DNA of 64,000 nt from Centroberyx gerrardi (taxonomy: Eukaryota; Chordata; Actinopteri; Beryciformes; Berycidae): contig NC_136010.1 of the NCBI RefSeq assembly GCF_048128805.1, positions 18,542,980 to 18,606,979 of the forward strand. The letters are read 5' to 3'. The first letter of the stretch is position 1. Every line of letters starts with the position of its first letter. Under the pieces are notes generated by a model that was not told where the DNA came from, ran no database searches, and was given only the letters and a program-made list of their open reading frames with translations. Made by a program: the position numbers and the translations under genes. This document shows positions 24,301-34,953 of the stretch, piece after piece.

Positions 24301-25872
24301 CTGCTGGCCCCTATACCCGGGAGGCTGGGTTTTGGTCCTACTATGAGGTCAGTGAAACTACAGCAACATTAGTCAGTCTGGGACAGTTTAATACAACACA
24401 ATGGAAAATTGACTTAGTATTGTTCAAACCATCTAGTTAACATAAATAGAGAGATGTTTTAAACCACAAATCATGTTGATGGTGTTTCAGTATCATATTC
24501 TTTCATTTCCGCAGATTTGTACCTTCATCCAAGGAGGCAGTCTGCAGTGGATTGATGAGCAAATGGTGCCCTATGCCACCAAAGGCAATGAGTGGGTTGG
24601 GTTTGATAACAAGCAGAGCTTTGAAATCAAGGTAATATATAACATATCAGCCTTACAATCCATGCTTATAAAGACTGCAAACAAGTGAAAACTAGTTACA
24701 TGCTTGACAGCTTTGAGCAGTCTAGATTACTACAAAGCCAAGCTAACAGCTAACAACAGCAACCGGATAGCTGATCGCAATGAAGCTGAACACTTGCATA
24801 CAAAAGCGCAAAAAAAAACAACAGTCGCCATATTTTCAAGGTTTGAAAAGCAACCTAAAATATAACAAGTGTGCTAGTACTTTATCGGTGCTGGGGTGGG
24901 GGATGGGAGGGGGAGTATGGAGACGACTGCCACAAGTTGAAAACTTGAAACTAGTTTTGAAAGGTTGAAACTTAGTTTTGAAAGCTGGATGCTAGTTTTG
25001 AAAGGTTTGAGATCAGTTTTGAATCTTTGCAGGAATTGATTTGTACTCGTGTTTGAGGCTCTGTGGTTGTAAGAACATTACACACTTGAAAATAAAAAAA
25101 TCTATCTCTGTAATTCCAGTTTGAATACTTGTGAAAAAGTTTGAATGCTTACAACAATTGATTAATAGTTACACGTAATGAAATCACCAAAATTTTAAAT
25201 GTAAAGCGAGGGCACCCTCTTCCTCTTCTGTTGTATGTGATAGCCTATATTTATGTGCAGTATCTAGCATGAAGTTGTTGTGAAACCTAATTGTTATTCC
25301 ATAGGCACGGTATCTGAAAGATAACAAGTTTGGAGGAGCCTTCATCTGGGCTCTGGACCTGGATGACTTTGCTGGGCAGTTCTGTGGGCAGGGAAAATAC
25401 CCCCTTATCAGCTACTTGCGCTCTCTTCTGGCTTCAGGTAAACTAAAACTAGATGTCAACACTGAGTTCAGCATATAAAAGTTAATCATCACTGCTTCAA
25501 AATAAAGACCCTCTTTCTACAATTTCCTTCACTTCAACACATTTTACCTTGCCAGATTTGCCAACTCTGCCTCCCATAACCACCCATCTGCCAGAGATCA
25601 CAACGAACGTCCCGAACCCATCCAACACCACCACTACTGCTGCTGCCGCTACAACTACTGCTGCTGCCGCTACCACTACTGCTGCTGCCACTACCACAAC
25701 TACCATCCCTGTTCCTGGCAGTGGTTTCTGTGGGGGGAGGGCTGACGGTCTTTACATTAATGACAGAGACACCAACTCCTTTTATCAGTGTTTCTCGGGA
25801 TACACCTACCTCCAGAAATGCCCAGCTAATCTTGTTTTCAGTGAGAAATGCAAGTGCTGTAACTGGCCTTAA
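21351..25872 (+). CDS. chia: Acidic chitinase 1 (GH18 + CBM14), secreted
   Basis: Eleven coding exons give 493 residues: 21351-21375, 21473-21502, 21622-21826, 22043-22099, 23376-23541, 23706-23830, 23936-24059, 24165-24347, 24515-24631, 25305-25437, 25556-25872. A signal peptide is split over two small exons. The GH18 domain runs to about residue 388, with the catalytic DGLDLDWE motif (acid Glu about residue 141, 23479-23481), GGWNFG and MTYDFHG. A Thr/Ala-rich linker coded by near-repeats of ACT/GCT/GCC triplets follows, then a six-cysteine CBM14 chitin-binding domain ending CKCCNWP. All key residues are intact, so an active endochitinase that hydrolyses beta-1,4 GlcNAc chains is expected. 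Intron 4 is enlarged by a hAT element. This copy is clearly more diverged than the two downstream copies are from each other. Confidence 0.93.
22139..23286. mobile_element. Non-autonomous hAT transposon in intron 4 of chitinase 1
   Basis: The 1148-bp element starts CAGTGCCAGCGC and ends GCGCCGCCGCTG, imperfect inverted repeats with CAG...CTG termini. It is flanked by a perfect 8-bp target duplication CTTGAGGC (22131-22138 and 23287-23294), as expected for hAT. No transposase reading frame was seen. The corresponding intron is under 100 bases in chitinase 2, which shows that the insertion is specific to this copy. Confidence 0.88.
24942..25023. repeat. Short degenerate tandem repeat in intron 9 of chitinase 1
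   Basis: Three to four copies of a roughly 25-base unit containing CTAGTTTTGAAAG in a row, with a few substitutions between copies. Confidence 0.75.
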
Positions 25873-25877
25873 ATAAA
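25872..25877 (+). terminator. Poly(A) signal overlapping the chitinase 1 stop codon
   Basis: AATAAA begins at the last base of the TAA stop codon; a second AATAAA lies at 25903-25908. Either would give an unusually short 3' UTR. Confidence 0.55.
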
Positions 25878-25931
25878 CACGTGGAAATGATTTATCAAGC
25901 AAAATAAATCCTAAAACCCTACACTCTATTG

Positions 25932-25991
25932 TGGCTCTTGGTGTGTGTTGGCCTTTTGGTGTGTGTTGGTCTCTTGGTGTGTGTTGGTGTT
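25932..25991. repeat. Tandem repeat, three copies of a CTTGGTGTGTGTTGG-like unit
   Basis: Three consecutive copies of a roughly 21-base unit directly downstream of chitinase 1. Confidence 0.75.
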
Positions 25992-26360
25992 GACACATGC
26001 TGCTGAGGTCTGATACTAGCTGGTTCCAGGAATCACATTGTAGAGAATGCTGGTTGCAGAGAAGGGCTTGATATTTTAATGATTGCTGGTCTGATTGGTT
26101 TAAGTGTTGCCAGAATTTATCTGCTATTTTGGTTGATTTATTCAGTTTTGGGACATGTCTTCATTGTTTTGAGACCTTGATTACATTTTGTGCATGGAAT
26201 TAACTGTTTGGTTAAACAGTGGTATTAAGAGTTTTAAAAGCTCAGTAAAATCACAGCAGAAGAGGTGCTGTTGTATCACATCAGCATGGCTCTGATATGA
26301 GGCTGCAGACAGTTTATGTCATGTCTACTGTCATATTTATGACACTAGACTCAAATACCT

Positions 26361-26480
26361 AGGAAACAATGTTGTCAGCAGAGCTCCCCCTGGCGTCACA
26401 CCAATGACACTGTTGATGCTCCCTGTACTGTAGTGTCGCGTTTATGACGCCAGGGGGAGCTCCACAGACATTGGTTCCTT
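26361..26480. repeat. Foldback (hairpin) element, 18-bp perfect inner arms
   Basis: GAGCTCCCCCTGGCGTCA at 26381-26398 is matched by its exact reverse complement at 26445-26462. The pairing continues imperfectly outwards to about 26361 and 26480 (AGGAA...CAATGT against ACATTGGTTCCT). The whole unit of about 120 bases could fold into one long hairpin. It could be a miniature transposon, a foldback repeat or a hairpin RNA gene. Confidence 0.7.
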
Positions 26481-27102
26481 AACATTTAAGTCCTGTATTC
26501 AGTCATTTGTTATAGTCATTGCCACCTATAGTGTTTCTAAGGTGATCCAGTCAGTCACTGCAAATATGACCATCTACAGTGCATTTTCACATTGTAAGAT
26601 ACACACACAGCTCTCTATCTCTCTATTTGGCCCTCTGTGCCCACTGCTACTACTGCAAACACCAAGTCAAAGTGACTGTTGTAAGGACAGTAAGCACACG
26701 CTCTTAGAGCTCCTACTGTAGACTGGATGAGGTCCAGGACCTGGATAACAAGACAACACACATCTTGTTCAACTGTGATCATTCATGGTGAAAAATTAGG
26801 AATTCTCAAGAGGAGAAATGCTGACCCCACCTCTTGTAATAATTGTGTTAAATGGATATGTAAATTTACATAAGCTTGAGCAAGGGAAGGGATGACATTC
26901 ACCTGTGATGTGCTAGAGAAGTTTTTTGTCAAGGAAAATAGAATTGCTTACATTCTCATAATTTCCTGTAAATTACCTTTCTTTTTTAAAAATGGTAGCT
27001 GTACCTTAACTCCTGCATTAAACATGGTGACAGCTGTGTGTGTCCTAACAAAACCATTGGTGTCTGGTCTTCTTTCCATTACGCTGCAACATAAAACATA
27101 CC

Positions 27103-28239
27103 GAGGGCTTGGAGCCAACGTGGCGTAAGTGCGATTTTGGGCGAATATGAGTATTATATATCAATTGAAAGTTCTCAGTGAGATCTTTTCAGTGCCAAAA
27201 GGACACAACTGAAATCATGACCCATAAGTTTTAATTAAACAAAAACTGAAAGCCGTAACAGTAAAAGTAGGGTTTTGTTTGCTGCCAAAAGGGCGTAACT
27301 GCACTTACGCCCTTTTGACACCAAGCAAAACCCCACTTTTGACACTGAACAAGTATTGTGGGTAGAGGATTCTAACAGCTTAGGTCAACTCAAAATGCAT
27401 GCTGACGTAAGTAATGCTAGCATGGCAGCATGATCACATCATTTTTAGTATCCTATTCATATCCTAATTAATATTCTAGGTCAACATTAGATGAATGTAA
27501 ATATGTTAATATTCCCATGAAATACTTAGGCCTATAGATTCAAAATGTTATTTTATAATGTTAGGAGTGTGAACTGGTCAAGATGAGCTCTGATAGTAAG
27601 ACTGCTGGTAGCTGAAGTTATCCCTCAGTGTTATGAGGAGTTTTACAGGTGTTTGAGTGTGTCCCAGGACACATCAATAAGTGATGTGTCCTGGGACACA
27701 TACAAAAATGTATTATACTAGCAAAAGAAGAAAAAAAAGTAGTAGTTTAGAATCAAAAGTAGTTTCTTATGTCTATAGAGGTTTATTAAAAAGGTTTATT
27801 AAAAGTTTTTAACAGACCAAATGTATCAATCAATTTGATATGCTCCATGTAGCCTACAATTTTAAAGGCCTTGGTGAAAGTTGCAGAGCATTACTTCAAG
27901 ATAAAGATATTCATTCTGATCTTGTTTTATATTTCAGTGTTGATTGAAGTGTAATTGCTAGATTTGTATTAAAATGAATGTGTTTTACAATTGTTTACTT
28001 ACATACGCCCATATACTGCATGGCTGTATTGTGGCAATGTTTGTGCCAAAAAGGTGTATTTCACTTTTTTGCCATTTTTAAAAAGTTTATAGTAATGCTC
28101 AATCTGATAACACAAAAAGTTAAAATATTGTGCTTAGTCTGTGGTAACGGCAGCTGATCCAAGTTTGATCAAAATTTGTTTTGGCTCTCCTGTAAAATCT
28201 ACTATAACGCACTTACGCCCCTTTGGCTCCAAGCCCTCG
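27103..28239. mobile_element. DNA transposon, inverted ends CGAGGGCTTGGAGCCAA, 4-bp target duplication
   Basis: The left end CGAGGGCTTGGAGCCAA (27103-27119) is repeated as an exact reverse complement at 28223-28239, with further inverted similarity (GGCGTAAGTGCG / CGCACTTACGCC). It is flanked by a 4-base duplication ATAC. The intact pm20d1 intron at about 44405-44425 shows the uninterrupted sequence, i.e. the empty site. The interior carries more copies of the subterminal motif (for example AAAAGGGCGTAA and its inverse at about 27287-27318) and a perfect 19-bp hairpin at 27658-27700. No transposase was recognised, and I cannot assign the superfamily. Confidence 0.85.
27658..27700. repeat. Perfect 19-bp inverted repeat with 5-nt loop
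   Basis: TGTGTCCCAGGACACATCA (27658-27676), loop ATAAG, then the exact reverse complement (27682-27700). Each arm is itself partly palindromic (TGTGTCC...GGACACA). It sits inside the transposon at 27103-28239. Confidence 0.9.
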
Positions 28240-28765
28240 ATACTTAATGATTTATTCCAATGGTCACAGAAGGAAACATGCTGAATCCATTGTGGGACAT
28301 AATTACCTGCTACAGAGTGGAGAAAACAGCCACAAATTCGACATTATGAACTTCATTGGAAGCCTGAACTGTCAATTCAAAGAATCAGTAATAAAAATAC
28401 TGTAAGGAGAGGTATGACCTAGTATACATGTTGTGAGGAGTAGTAAGCTGGTAGTAGGCTACCCCAGTGTCTTACCTTATGAGCCAGGTGGTCAAACTTC
28501 TCACGTTCAGCCCCATGACCAAATATCTTCGGCATGGGGTTCTCTACTAGTCTGAGAAAATAGCTTGAGACAGCAAAAGTCTTGGATTTTGATCAGCAAC
28601 ACGATGCAAAAAAAAAAAAATGCAAAAATGTAGTGGAACATATGGTCCAACACATGAACACTTGGTCAGGGAGAATCATGGGAATATATGACAAAGAAAA
28701 ATAAATGAGCTCAGGATCTACCAGTAGATAAGTGCGGAAAAAGCTTTGATTCAGAGACAGAGCAG

Positions 28766-29290
28766 TTTATGAACCCTGGTTCTGGTAAGTGGTCTGGGTT
28801 AGGGAGCAGGATATATACCCTAGGAATAGGGGCTAGGCTGATGGATAGGAGGTCAGGGGGCGAGGTAGAGTCTGAAGAGATGGGTTTTCAGTCAGCAACA
28901 GAAAATGGGGAGTGACTCTGCAGTCCTGAGGTGGGAAGATTATTTCACCGCTGGGGTGTGAGGAGAGAGAAGAGTTGGGACCGGGCAGAGTGATGGCCAG
29001 GTTTGTCGCAGGGAAGGGAGGGACAGTTGAACAGTAGTAGCTGAACACAGGGCACAGGCTGGAGTGTAGGGTTGAATCATGGTCTGTAGGTATGGGGGTG
29101 CTGTGCCCTTGGTCGCCTTGTAAGCCCCAGTGTTTTGAATTAGATGCAGAGCCACTAGGAGCCAGTGGAATGAGGATAGGAGGGGAATTACGTGGGAGAA
29201 TTCAGAAAGGGTGAAGACAAGCTGGGCTGCAGCATTCTGGATGAGATGTAAGGGTCTAAGAGTGGAGGCAGGGAGGCCTCAACTCCAACT
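28766..29290. repeat. Dispersed teleost repeat fragment
   Basis: The stretch with 'gatgggttttcagtcagcaac' near 28880 and 'ctgcagcattctggatgaga' near 29228 resembles a repeat I remember from many fish genomes, possibly the tail of a non-LTR element. No ends were defined. It abuts the point where pm20d1 homology of relic A stops. Confidence 0.4.
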
Positions 29291-29383
29291 TTTACACCAT
29301 GCATCTTAAGTACTCCAAAACTGATAAGGATGGTAGGAGAATTGCTGTTACAATTGCTTGAACTGATTTTGCTTTTTGTCCAC

Positions 29384-30496
29384 TAGTGTTGTAGTATTCG
29401 AGATTGGCCTAGAGACCAAATTTTTAAGCTCTCGGTCTCGTCTTGGAGTCGACTGCATTTTTACTCTGTCTTGACTGGGTCTCGGACAAAGAGGACTCGG
29501 AATGTTATTTCAATACCGGTCGAGACCACAACTGCAGTAACATCATTACCTGCCTGTGCATTGTCTGATTTATTTTTTATTTTTACTGCAACCAATAACT
29601 ATTTTAAGTTTGAAAGTTTATGTTAATTGTTAACGTTACTGAAATACCACAAGGTAATAACGTTACTTAATGTTAAAGTTTGTAGCGCAGCAGATCCTGT
29701 TAGTAACACGTGAGTTTGGAGCAAATTGCGGAATTTTAAGTTTCACTTTAGTTCCAACTCTGTCGGATTGAGTACACTGCTTTTCCAAATGGCAAACATG
29801 ACGTGATGTGCACATTAGCCACATTAGAAATCAATTTACATAAATTTCTATACATTGACCAACATTTTATTTTGTGGCAGTACGCCACAGATCAGATGAA
29901 CCTATGTATGGGAAAAATTGCATCTCGCAGCCAAAGACGCCTTCTAGAGGCCGTCTCACAAAGCATTGTTGACTGCCTGTCTGCCTGACCTGGAGATGCC
30001 TTGTGATGCCCTCGGCTACACCATGGGAAAAACACTCAGCAGAGTGTATAATTTCAGTGTATAATGTCAGTGGCTGATGTGACAATTTGGGGGACTCATA
30101 ATTTAGCAGCAATAAGGTGTTTTAACATTTCTGTTTCATTCTTCCCACTGTATTGAGCCTTTCCAAAGGTCAGTGAAATGGAATTACAATGTTTCCGATC
30201 AAAATTGCTTTCTGTCACTGAGTATGTATTTTACCAAAATTCCTAAATAATGCTATCTTTCTTTACTAAAATTCCCAAATAATGCTTTCTTTCTTTTGGA
30301 ATTATAGCAGAAAAATGTTGCAAATGTTGAGCCATCACTATGATTAGTCATGGTCTTGAATGGGACTCACATTGGTCTGGTCTCGTTCTTGACTCAGTTT
30401 TGCCCCCCTCAAAGTCTTGGTCTTGACTCGGACTTGATTCGCTCTGGTCTTGGTTTTGACTCAACCTCGGTTTATGTGGTCTTGACTACAACTCTA
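29384..30496. mobile_element. Non-autonomous hAT-like element rich in 'tcttgactcgg' motifs
   Basis: It begins TAGTGTTGTAGT and ends ACTACAACTCTA, which are inverted repeats with one mismatch. The same seven bases TGTCCAC lie just outside both ends. The interior is full of variants of 'ggtcttgactcgg', typical of a repeat widespread in teleosts. A second, left-truncated copy of its right end lies at about 38130-38262 as part of the segmental duplication. Confidence 0.7.
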
Positions 30497-30512
30497 CTGT
30501 CCACTATCTTCC

Positions 30513-30713
30513 ATGGCCCGTTACCTTCAATGGCGACCCCATGCAGAGAAAAATGAAGCCCTGTTTACTACAGACACAGGGAAGGCTATGTCCAGGTCCT
30601 GGTTTGCTGCTCGACTCCATCTCTTGTGCCAGTGCTGTGGTCTCTCTCTTGACCTGTACACCTCTTCTTTTAGTATTGGTGCAGCTTCCTCAGAAGTTGG
30701 ACTGCAATTTTAA
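30513..30713 (+). pseudogene. Tyrosine-recombinase transposon relic (copy 1)
   Basis: A 66-residue open frame reads MARYLQWRPHAEKNE...SWFAARLHLLCQCCG...SFSIGAASS. The block around SFSIGAAS corresponds to the HSFRIGAA motif of tyrosine recombinases from DIRS/Crypton-type elements common in fish. Here the His and the catalytic Arg of the H-x-x-R box are both lost and the Tyr-containing end is missing, so it cannot be active. It lies directly downstream of the hAT-like element and upstream of chitinase 2. Confidence 0.6.
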
Positions 30714-31215
30714 AGGCCATGGGACATTGGTCTTCAGATGTTTTTGAACGTTACATTAGATTAAGCTCTAGTGAGATTATTTCAGCTCAAAGAGCCATGA
30801 GCGTTGATATTTGAATCAAACATGCTGTAAGTGCATCCTACTAATAAACATGCTGCATTAAAAACAGTGGATGGCGAGGTTTCACTTATGCTGACGATAC
30901 CGTATATTTCCTTTATATCACATGGTACAGCAGCTACGGACCACCTAGCATCAGTACACATGGTCTAATGGAGCAAACTTGCTCCATTAGGAGCAATCTC
31001 ATGACTCATTTAATCTCATGATGAGAGTGTTTTGTGACTGAACTCTGTTATTTGACTTAGTTGGTGTAGCAACAGGTTCATGACACAAGCTTGGAGTCAT
31101 ATGATTTGTTCCTGGTTAATGATTATCATAGTTTGTGTTTTTTTTTCATGTGTCTTATTTTTCCATTTTCTCTATTTCAAGAGCCATTTCAAGAGCTCAT
31201 CAAAGCGGTAACACT

Positions 31216-33885
31216 ATGAGCAAGCTAATTCTAATTGCAAGTACGGCACATTGCAAATTGATCAAATTAATGTTCCCTTTAGTTGAGTTAAATTTTAACC
31301 TTATACTTACCAACTACATTTGTGATTTTGAAGGTCTCTGTTGCACCCTCGGCAGCTTGGGTGAGTTGACAAATTGTACCAACAGTTCATAATACACAGT
31401 CTTATCAGCAACTGAACAAAGTCCCGAAATAAAATTTAATGACGCATGAAGTATATGAATTATAATGGATTATTCTTCAAAGATGAATGAAAATCAAAAT
31501 TTAACACATGCTTTTTCTTCCATGTTTCAGCCTCTTCTTACAGACTGGGATGTTACTTCACTAACTGGTCCCAATACAGATCTGGAGATGGGAAGTTTAT
31601 GCCTTCAAATATTGATCCAAACCTGTGTACCCACCTGATCTATGCCTTTTCTGCCATTAATGATGCCAATGAGCTGGTCACCGTAGAATGGAATGATGAG
31701 GCACTCTACAAATCCTTTAATGGACTCAAAGACAGGTCAGTCCTTTACACGAAGAGTATTCTGTAAAGTTTAATTTAGTGTGAAATGTTATGGGAAGTAA
31801 TCACTGTTGAAAACTAACTTTGAATGTTCCCATAGGAATCCTAATCTCAAAACACTGTTGGCAGTTGGTGGCTGGAACTTTGGCACACAAAAGTGAGATG
31901 TTTTACACATAATATATCAGAACATTTAAAATCGATGTCTGCTTTTGAGAACACTTTTTTTCTGATAAATGCTCTCCAGATTCACTACGGTGGTGTCAAC
32001 ACCAATCAACAGAAACAAGTTTATCCAGTCCTCTATCTCTCTGCTGAGAAAACATGGTTTTGATGGGCTAGACCTGGACTGGGAATACCCTGGAGCACGA
32101 GGAAGCCCTCTAGAGGACAAACAGAGATTCACACTGTTATGCAAGGTCAGATCCTGAATTCTTCTTCTGGGATAGTCACCATTAGAGATACATATGACAT
32201 ATATGTTTGATGTTGAACACAGTGAGACTGCCCCATGTTTCTATGTTGTATAGGAACTCCTAGAGGCCTATGAGGCTGAGGGACGAGCGACTGGCCGTCC
32301 CAGATTAATGGTCACTGCTGCTGTGGCTGCTGGGAAAGGAACCATTGATGCTGGTTATGAAATAGCAGAGATTGCTAAGTACACCAAAGTTTCATTCTCC
32401 ACATCATTCCCATGAGTAACCGTTGTCATGTGTTGGTGAACTTGATCTCACTTCCATTTTCTCAGGTACTTGGATTTCATTAATGTGATGACATATGACT
32501 TTCATGGTACCTCGGAGAGAGTCACAGGACATCACAGCCCGTTATACAAGGCATCCCATGACACTGGAGACCAAATTTACTTAAATACTGTGAGTACACG
32601 GATTCATATTTTAGCTACAGGAATGTATTTCTGTCTATTTAGAGATGTGTTTCACTCTCTCTTCCCCTCCCAACTCTCTATTTTTCTCTCATTTCAGGAC
32701 TTTGCCATGAAGTATTGGCGGGACCAGGGAACACCTGTAGAAAAGCTCAATTTGGGGTTTGCTTCATATGGGCGAGCATTTCGCCTGTCCTCTGAATCCA
32801 GTCAGGTTGGAGCATCAGCCAGTGGTCCTGCGGCTGCGGGCCGTTTCACCAGGGAGGCTGGCTTCTGGTCCTATTATGAGGTGAAATTGGCAGCTATGCA
32901 TCCAATGAATTTATCTCTTTAGCCTCAAGGCCTAATAATTTTCAGAAAAGCTTCTACAAAGATTTATACAAAACTGTTTTACCGTATATGGTTTGACAAG
33001 TTTCTGGTGATTTTAATGCATTGCGTCAAAATGGGATATGTGACCCCTTTTCAGATCTGCACTTTCCTTCAAGGGGCCAGTGTCCAGTGGATTGAGGATC
33101 AGAAAGTTCCATATGCCACCAAAGGAAATGAATGGGTTGGATTTGACAACAAGGACAGCTTTGAGACTAAGGTAGTCATCTGTTCCTACAAAACTATGGC
33201 TCGGTAATTCCTCTGCAAATGGCCAGCTGTACACAAGTACAGTTACACATATAGTACATAGATTCAACTGTTGAAGTGTTTTCTTCCTTATTCACTCAGG
33301 TCCGTTACCTAAAAGACAACAGGTTTGGAGGAGCCTTCATCTGGGCTCTGGACCTGGATGACTTTGCTGGACAGTTCTGTGGACAGGGCAACTACACGCT
33401 CATTAGCCACCTGCGCTCTCTTCTGGGTTCAGGTAAAACAAAAGGTTTCTGAAAGTGTCAAACCCTATCCTATACTATCTTCATGTTGGTGAAATTTTGA
33501 ATGGACAGATATTGCTAGTTAGAAATATATTCTTTAATTTAATGTATTTCAGCTTATCCTTAATTCTTCACCTTCGGTCACCTAATTGCAATTTACAGAA
33601 TACTTAAAACTTACTCTCACTCCTCCAGATCTTCCTCCCCTTCCACATACAACCACTTCAAATCCAGTGACTCCGTCTACAACCAAAACTCAACCTGACA
33701 CCTCAAATGGTGGCATAACCAGAGGACCTGATAGTAACTTCTGTGCTGGAAAGGCAGATGGTGTGTATGCCAAGTCTGATGCCCCAGGCTCTTACTACAG
33801 TTGTGCCAATGGCGTGACCTGGATCCAAAACTGCCAAGCTGGCTTAGTCTTCCAAGACAGCTGCAAATGCTGTGGCTGGCCCTAA
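31216..33885 (+). CDS. chia: Acidic chitinase 2 (GH18 + CBM14), secreted
   Basis: Eleven coding exons give 472 residues: 31216-31240, 31334-31360, 31531-31735, 31836-31892, 31980-32145, 32254-32378, 32466-32589, 32698-32880, 33055-33171, 33300-33432, 33629-33885. Signal peptide (MSKLILIA...), GH18 barrel with intact DGLDLDWE (acid Glu at residue 140, 32083-32085), GGWNFG and MTYDFHG, short Thr/Pro linker and a CBM14 domain ending CKCCGWP. Odd points: the conserved Trp after MTYD(F/L)HG(T/A) is Ser (TCG, 32512-32514), and the usual GF-x-TYGR-x-F loop reads GFASYGRAF. The first donor is A|GTACGG where chitinase 3 has G|GTAAGG, probably weaker. Nearly identical to chitinase 3 over exons and introns, so a recent duplicate. 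It is probably catalytic, but substrate binding may be altered. Confidence 0.9.
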
Positions 33886-34164
33886 AGAGACACACATTAT
33901 ACATTTCATAGGCTGTAATAGCTATGCTTATTAACACAGAGCAATGTGCGTATTACCAAAAAACTGATAATTTAGCTGAGATTCATCACCATTGAATAAC
34001 AAAGAATGCATGTTGTGTGTCCTTTATACTTACAACTTTTATCAGACAGTAGAACAGAGTTTACACACATTGTCAAGCACTCATGTTAATTCATTTCAGT
34101 CAACTGTATTCAAGTATCTCTCACATTTAAGATAGCATAAGTTTCTTTTTACTTTTCATAATGA

Positions 34165-34170
34165 AATAAA
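34165..34170 (+). terminator. Poly(A) signal of chitinase 2
   Basis: AATAAA about 280 bases after the stop codon. The same hexamer is conserved in the matching position after chitinase 3 (42366-42371). Confidence 0.6.
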
Positions 34171-34359
34171 TCATAATGGACAAATTCCAATGTCATTAGT
34201 GTACTGTGTGTTATGTTCATTTAAGAATATAAAAGGACATCATAAAAAAACAAAACACTAAAACACAAATTTTTGCATTTTTACTGCAATGCCTGTCTCA
34301 AACTCAAATTACCTTTACAACTCATGCTTGGTTGAGTAAATTTGTATTCAGTGTTGAAC

Positions 34360-34711
34360 ATACCATTTGAGATTCTTACGTCTGAGCATCAGCTGGTTTA
34401 AATCAGGTAGGGGCAAAGCAATAGAAGTGACTGCTGTCTGTGTTCCCAGCACAAATACCATTCGAGATACATTCAAGATAACATCAAAATACTGCAGGCA
34501 TAGAATGAATTAAAGAACTAAATTTGTATGTTATCACATTTGCTTTCTTACCTGAAGCGACTGTAACTCCTGGAAATAAGTCCAGGACAGCTTTCTTAAT
34601 GATCTGGAACCCAAAAGACTTGTCATTATAGGAGCTGATTGGCAGAGGGTCAAAGCCATCAACCAGCTCTATCTTCACACGCTGGTCACCTACTGTAAAC
34701 TGGATGATGTC
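34360..34711 (-). pseudogene. pm20d1 relic B (exons 12 and 11)
   Basis: Minus-strand homologue of about 43668-44036 in the intact gene. The exon 12 relic (34380-34458) is 21 bases shorter than the intact exon through one internal in-frame deletion near 34424, and its acceptor AG is lost. The exon 11 relic starts at 34552 and is cut off a few bases before its 5' border near 34711. Exon 13 is missing because about 1.1 kb present downstream of chitinase 3 has been deleted here. It is clearly non-functional. Confidence 0.87.
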
Positions 34712-34953
34712 AATTTAGCTCAATTTACAATTCATAAATACTAGAAATGCATTGCTTTGTACAAGGGTCAAGTGTCAGAAGAGTGTCAAAGTTGTTTTCA
34801 GGTGGACAATTAGGGAAATGGGGGGACTGTTTTTGGACGAAGTGTCTAATTTGGAAGAAACAAAGCAAAAAGCTCTTCGAATGAGGAGAAGATCCCCTCA
34901 TATAAATCATCTTTACTATACCATGTAGAGAATGTTGGGTCTAATCGATGGCT

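Larger units (their letters stand above)
26711..28765 (-). pseudogene. pm20d1 relic A (exons 7-10 and a piece of 11)
   Basis: Minus-strand sequence homologous to about 44010-44908 of the intact pm20d1. Four exons keep the exact length, frame and splice borders of the intact gene: exon 10 at 26831-26902, exon 9 at 27005-27083, exon 8 at 28307-28368, exon 7 at 28476-28551. Only the first bases of exon 11 (up to 26740) remain. Exons 1-6 and 12-13 are absent, so no full enzyme can be made. A transposon splits intron 8 at 27103-28239. Homology ends within intron 6 near 28765. Preserved reading frames suggest that loss was by deletion and was fairly recent. Confidence 0.85.
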
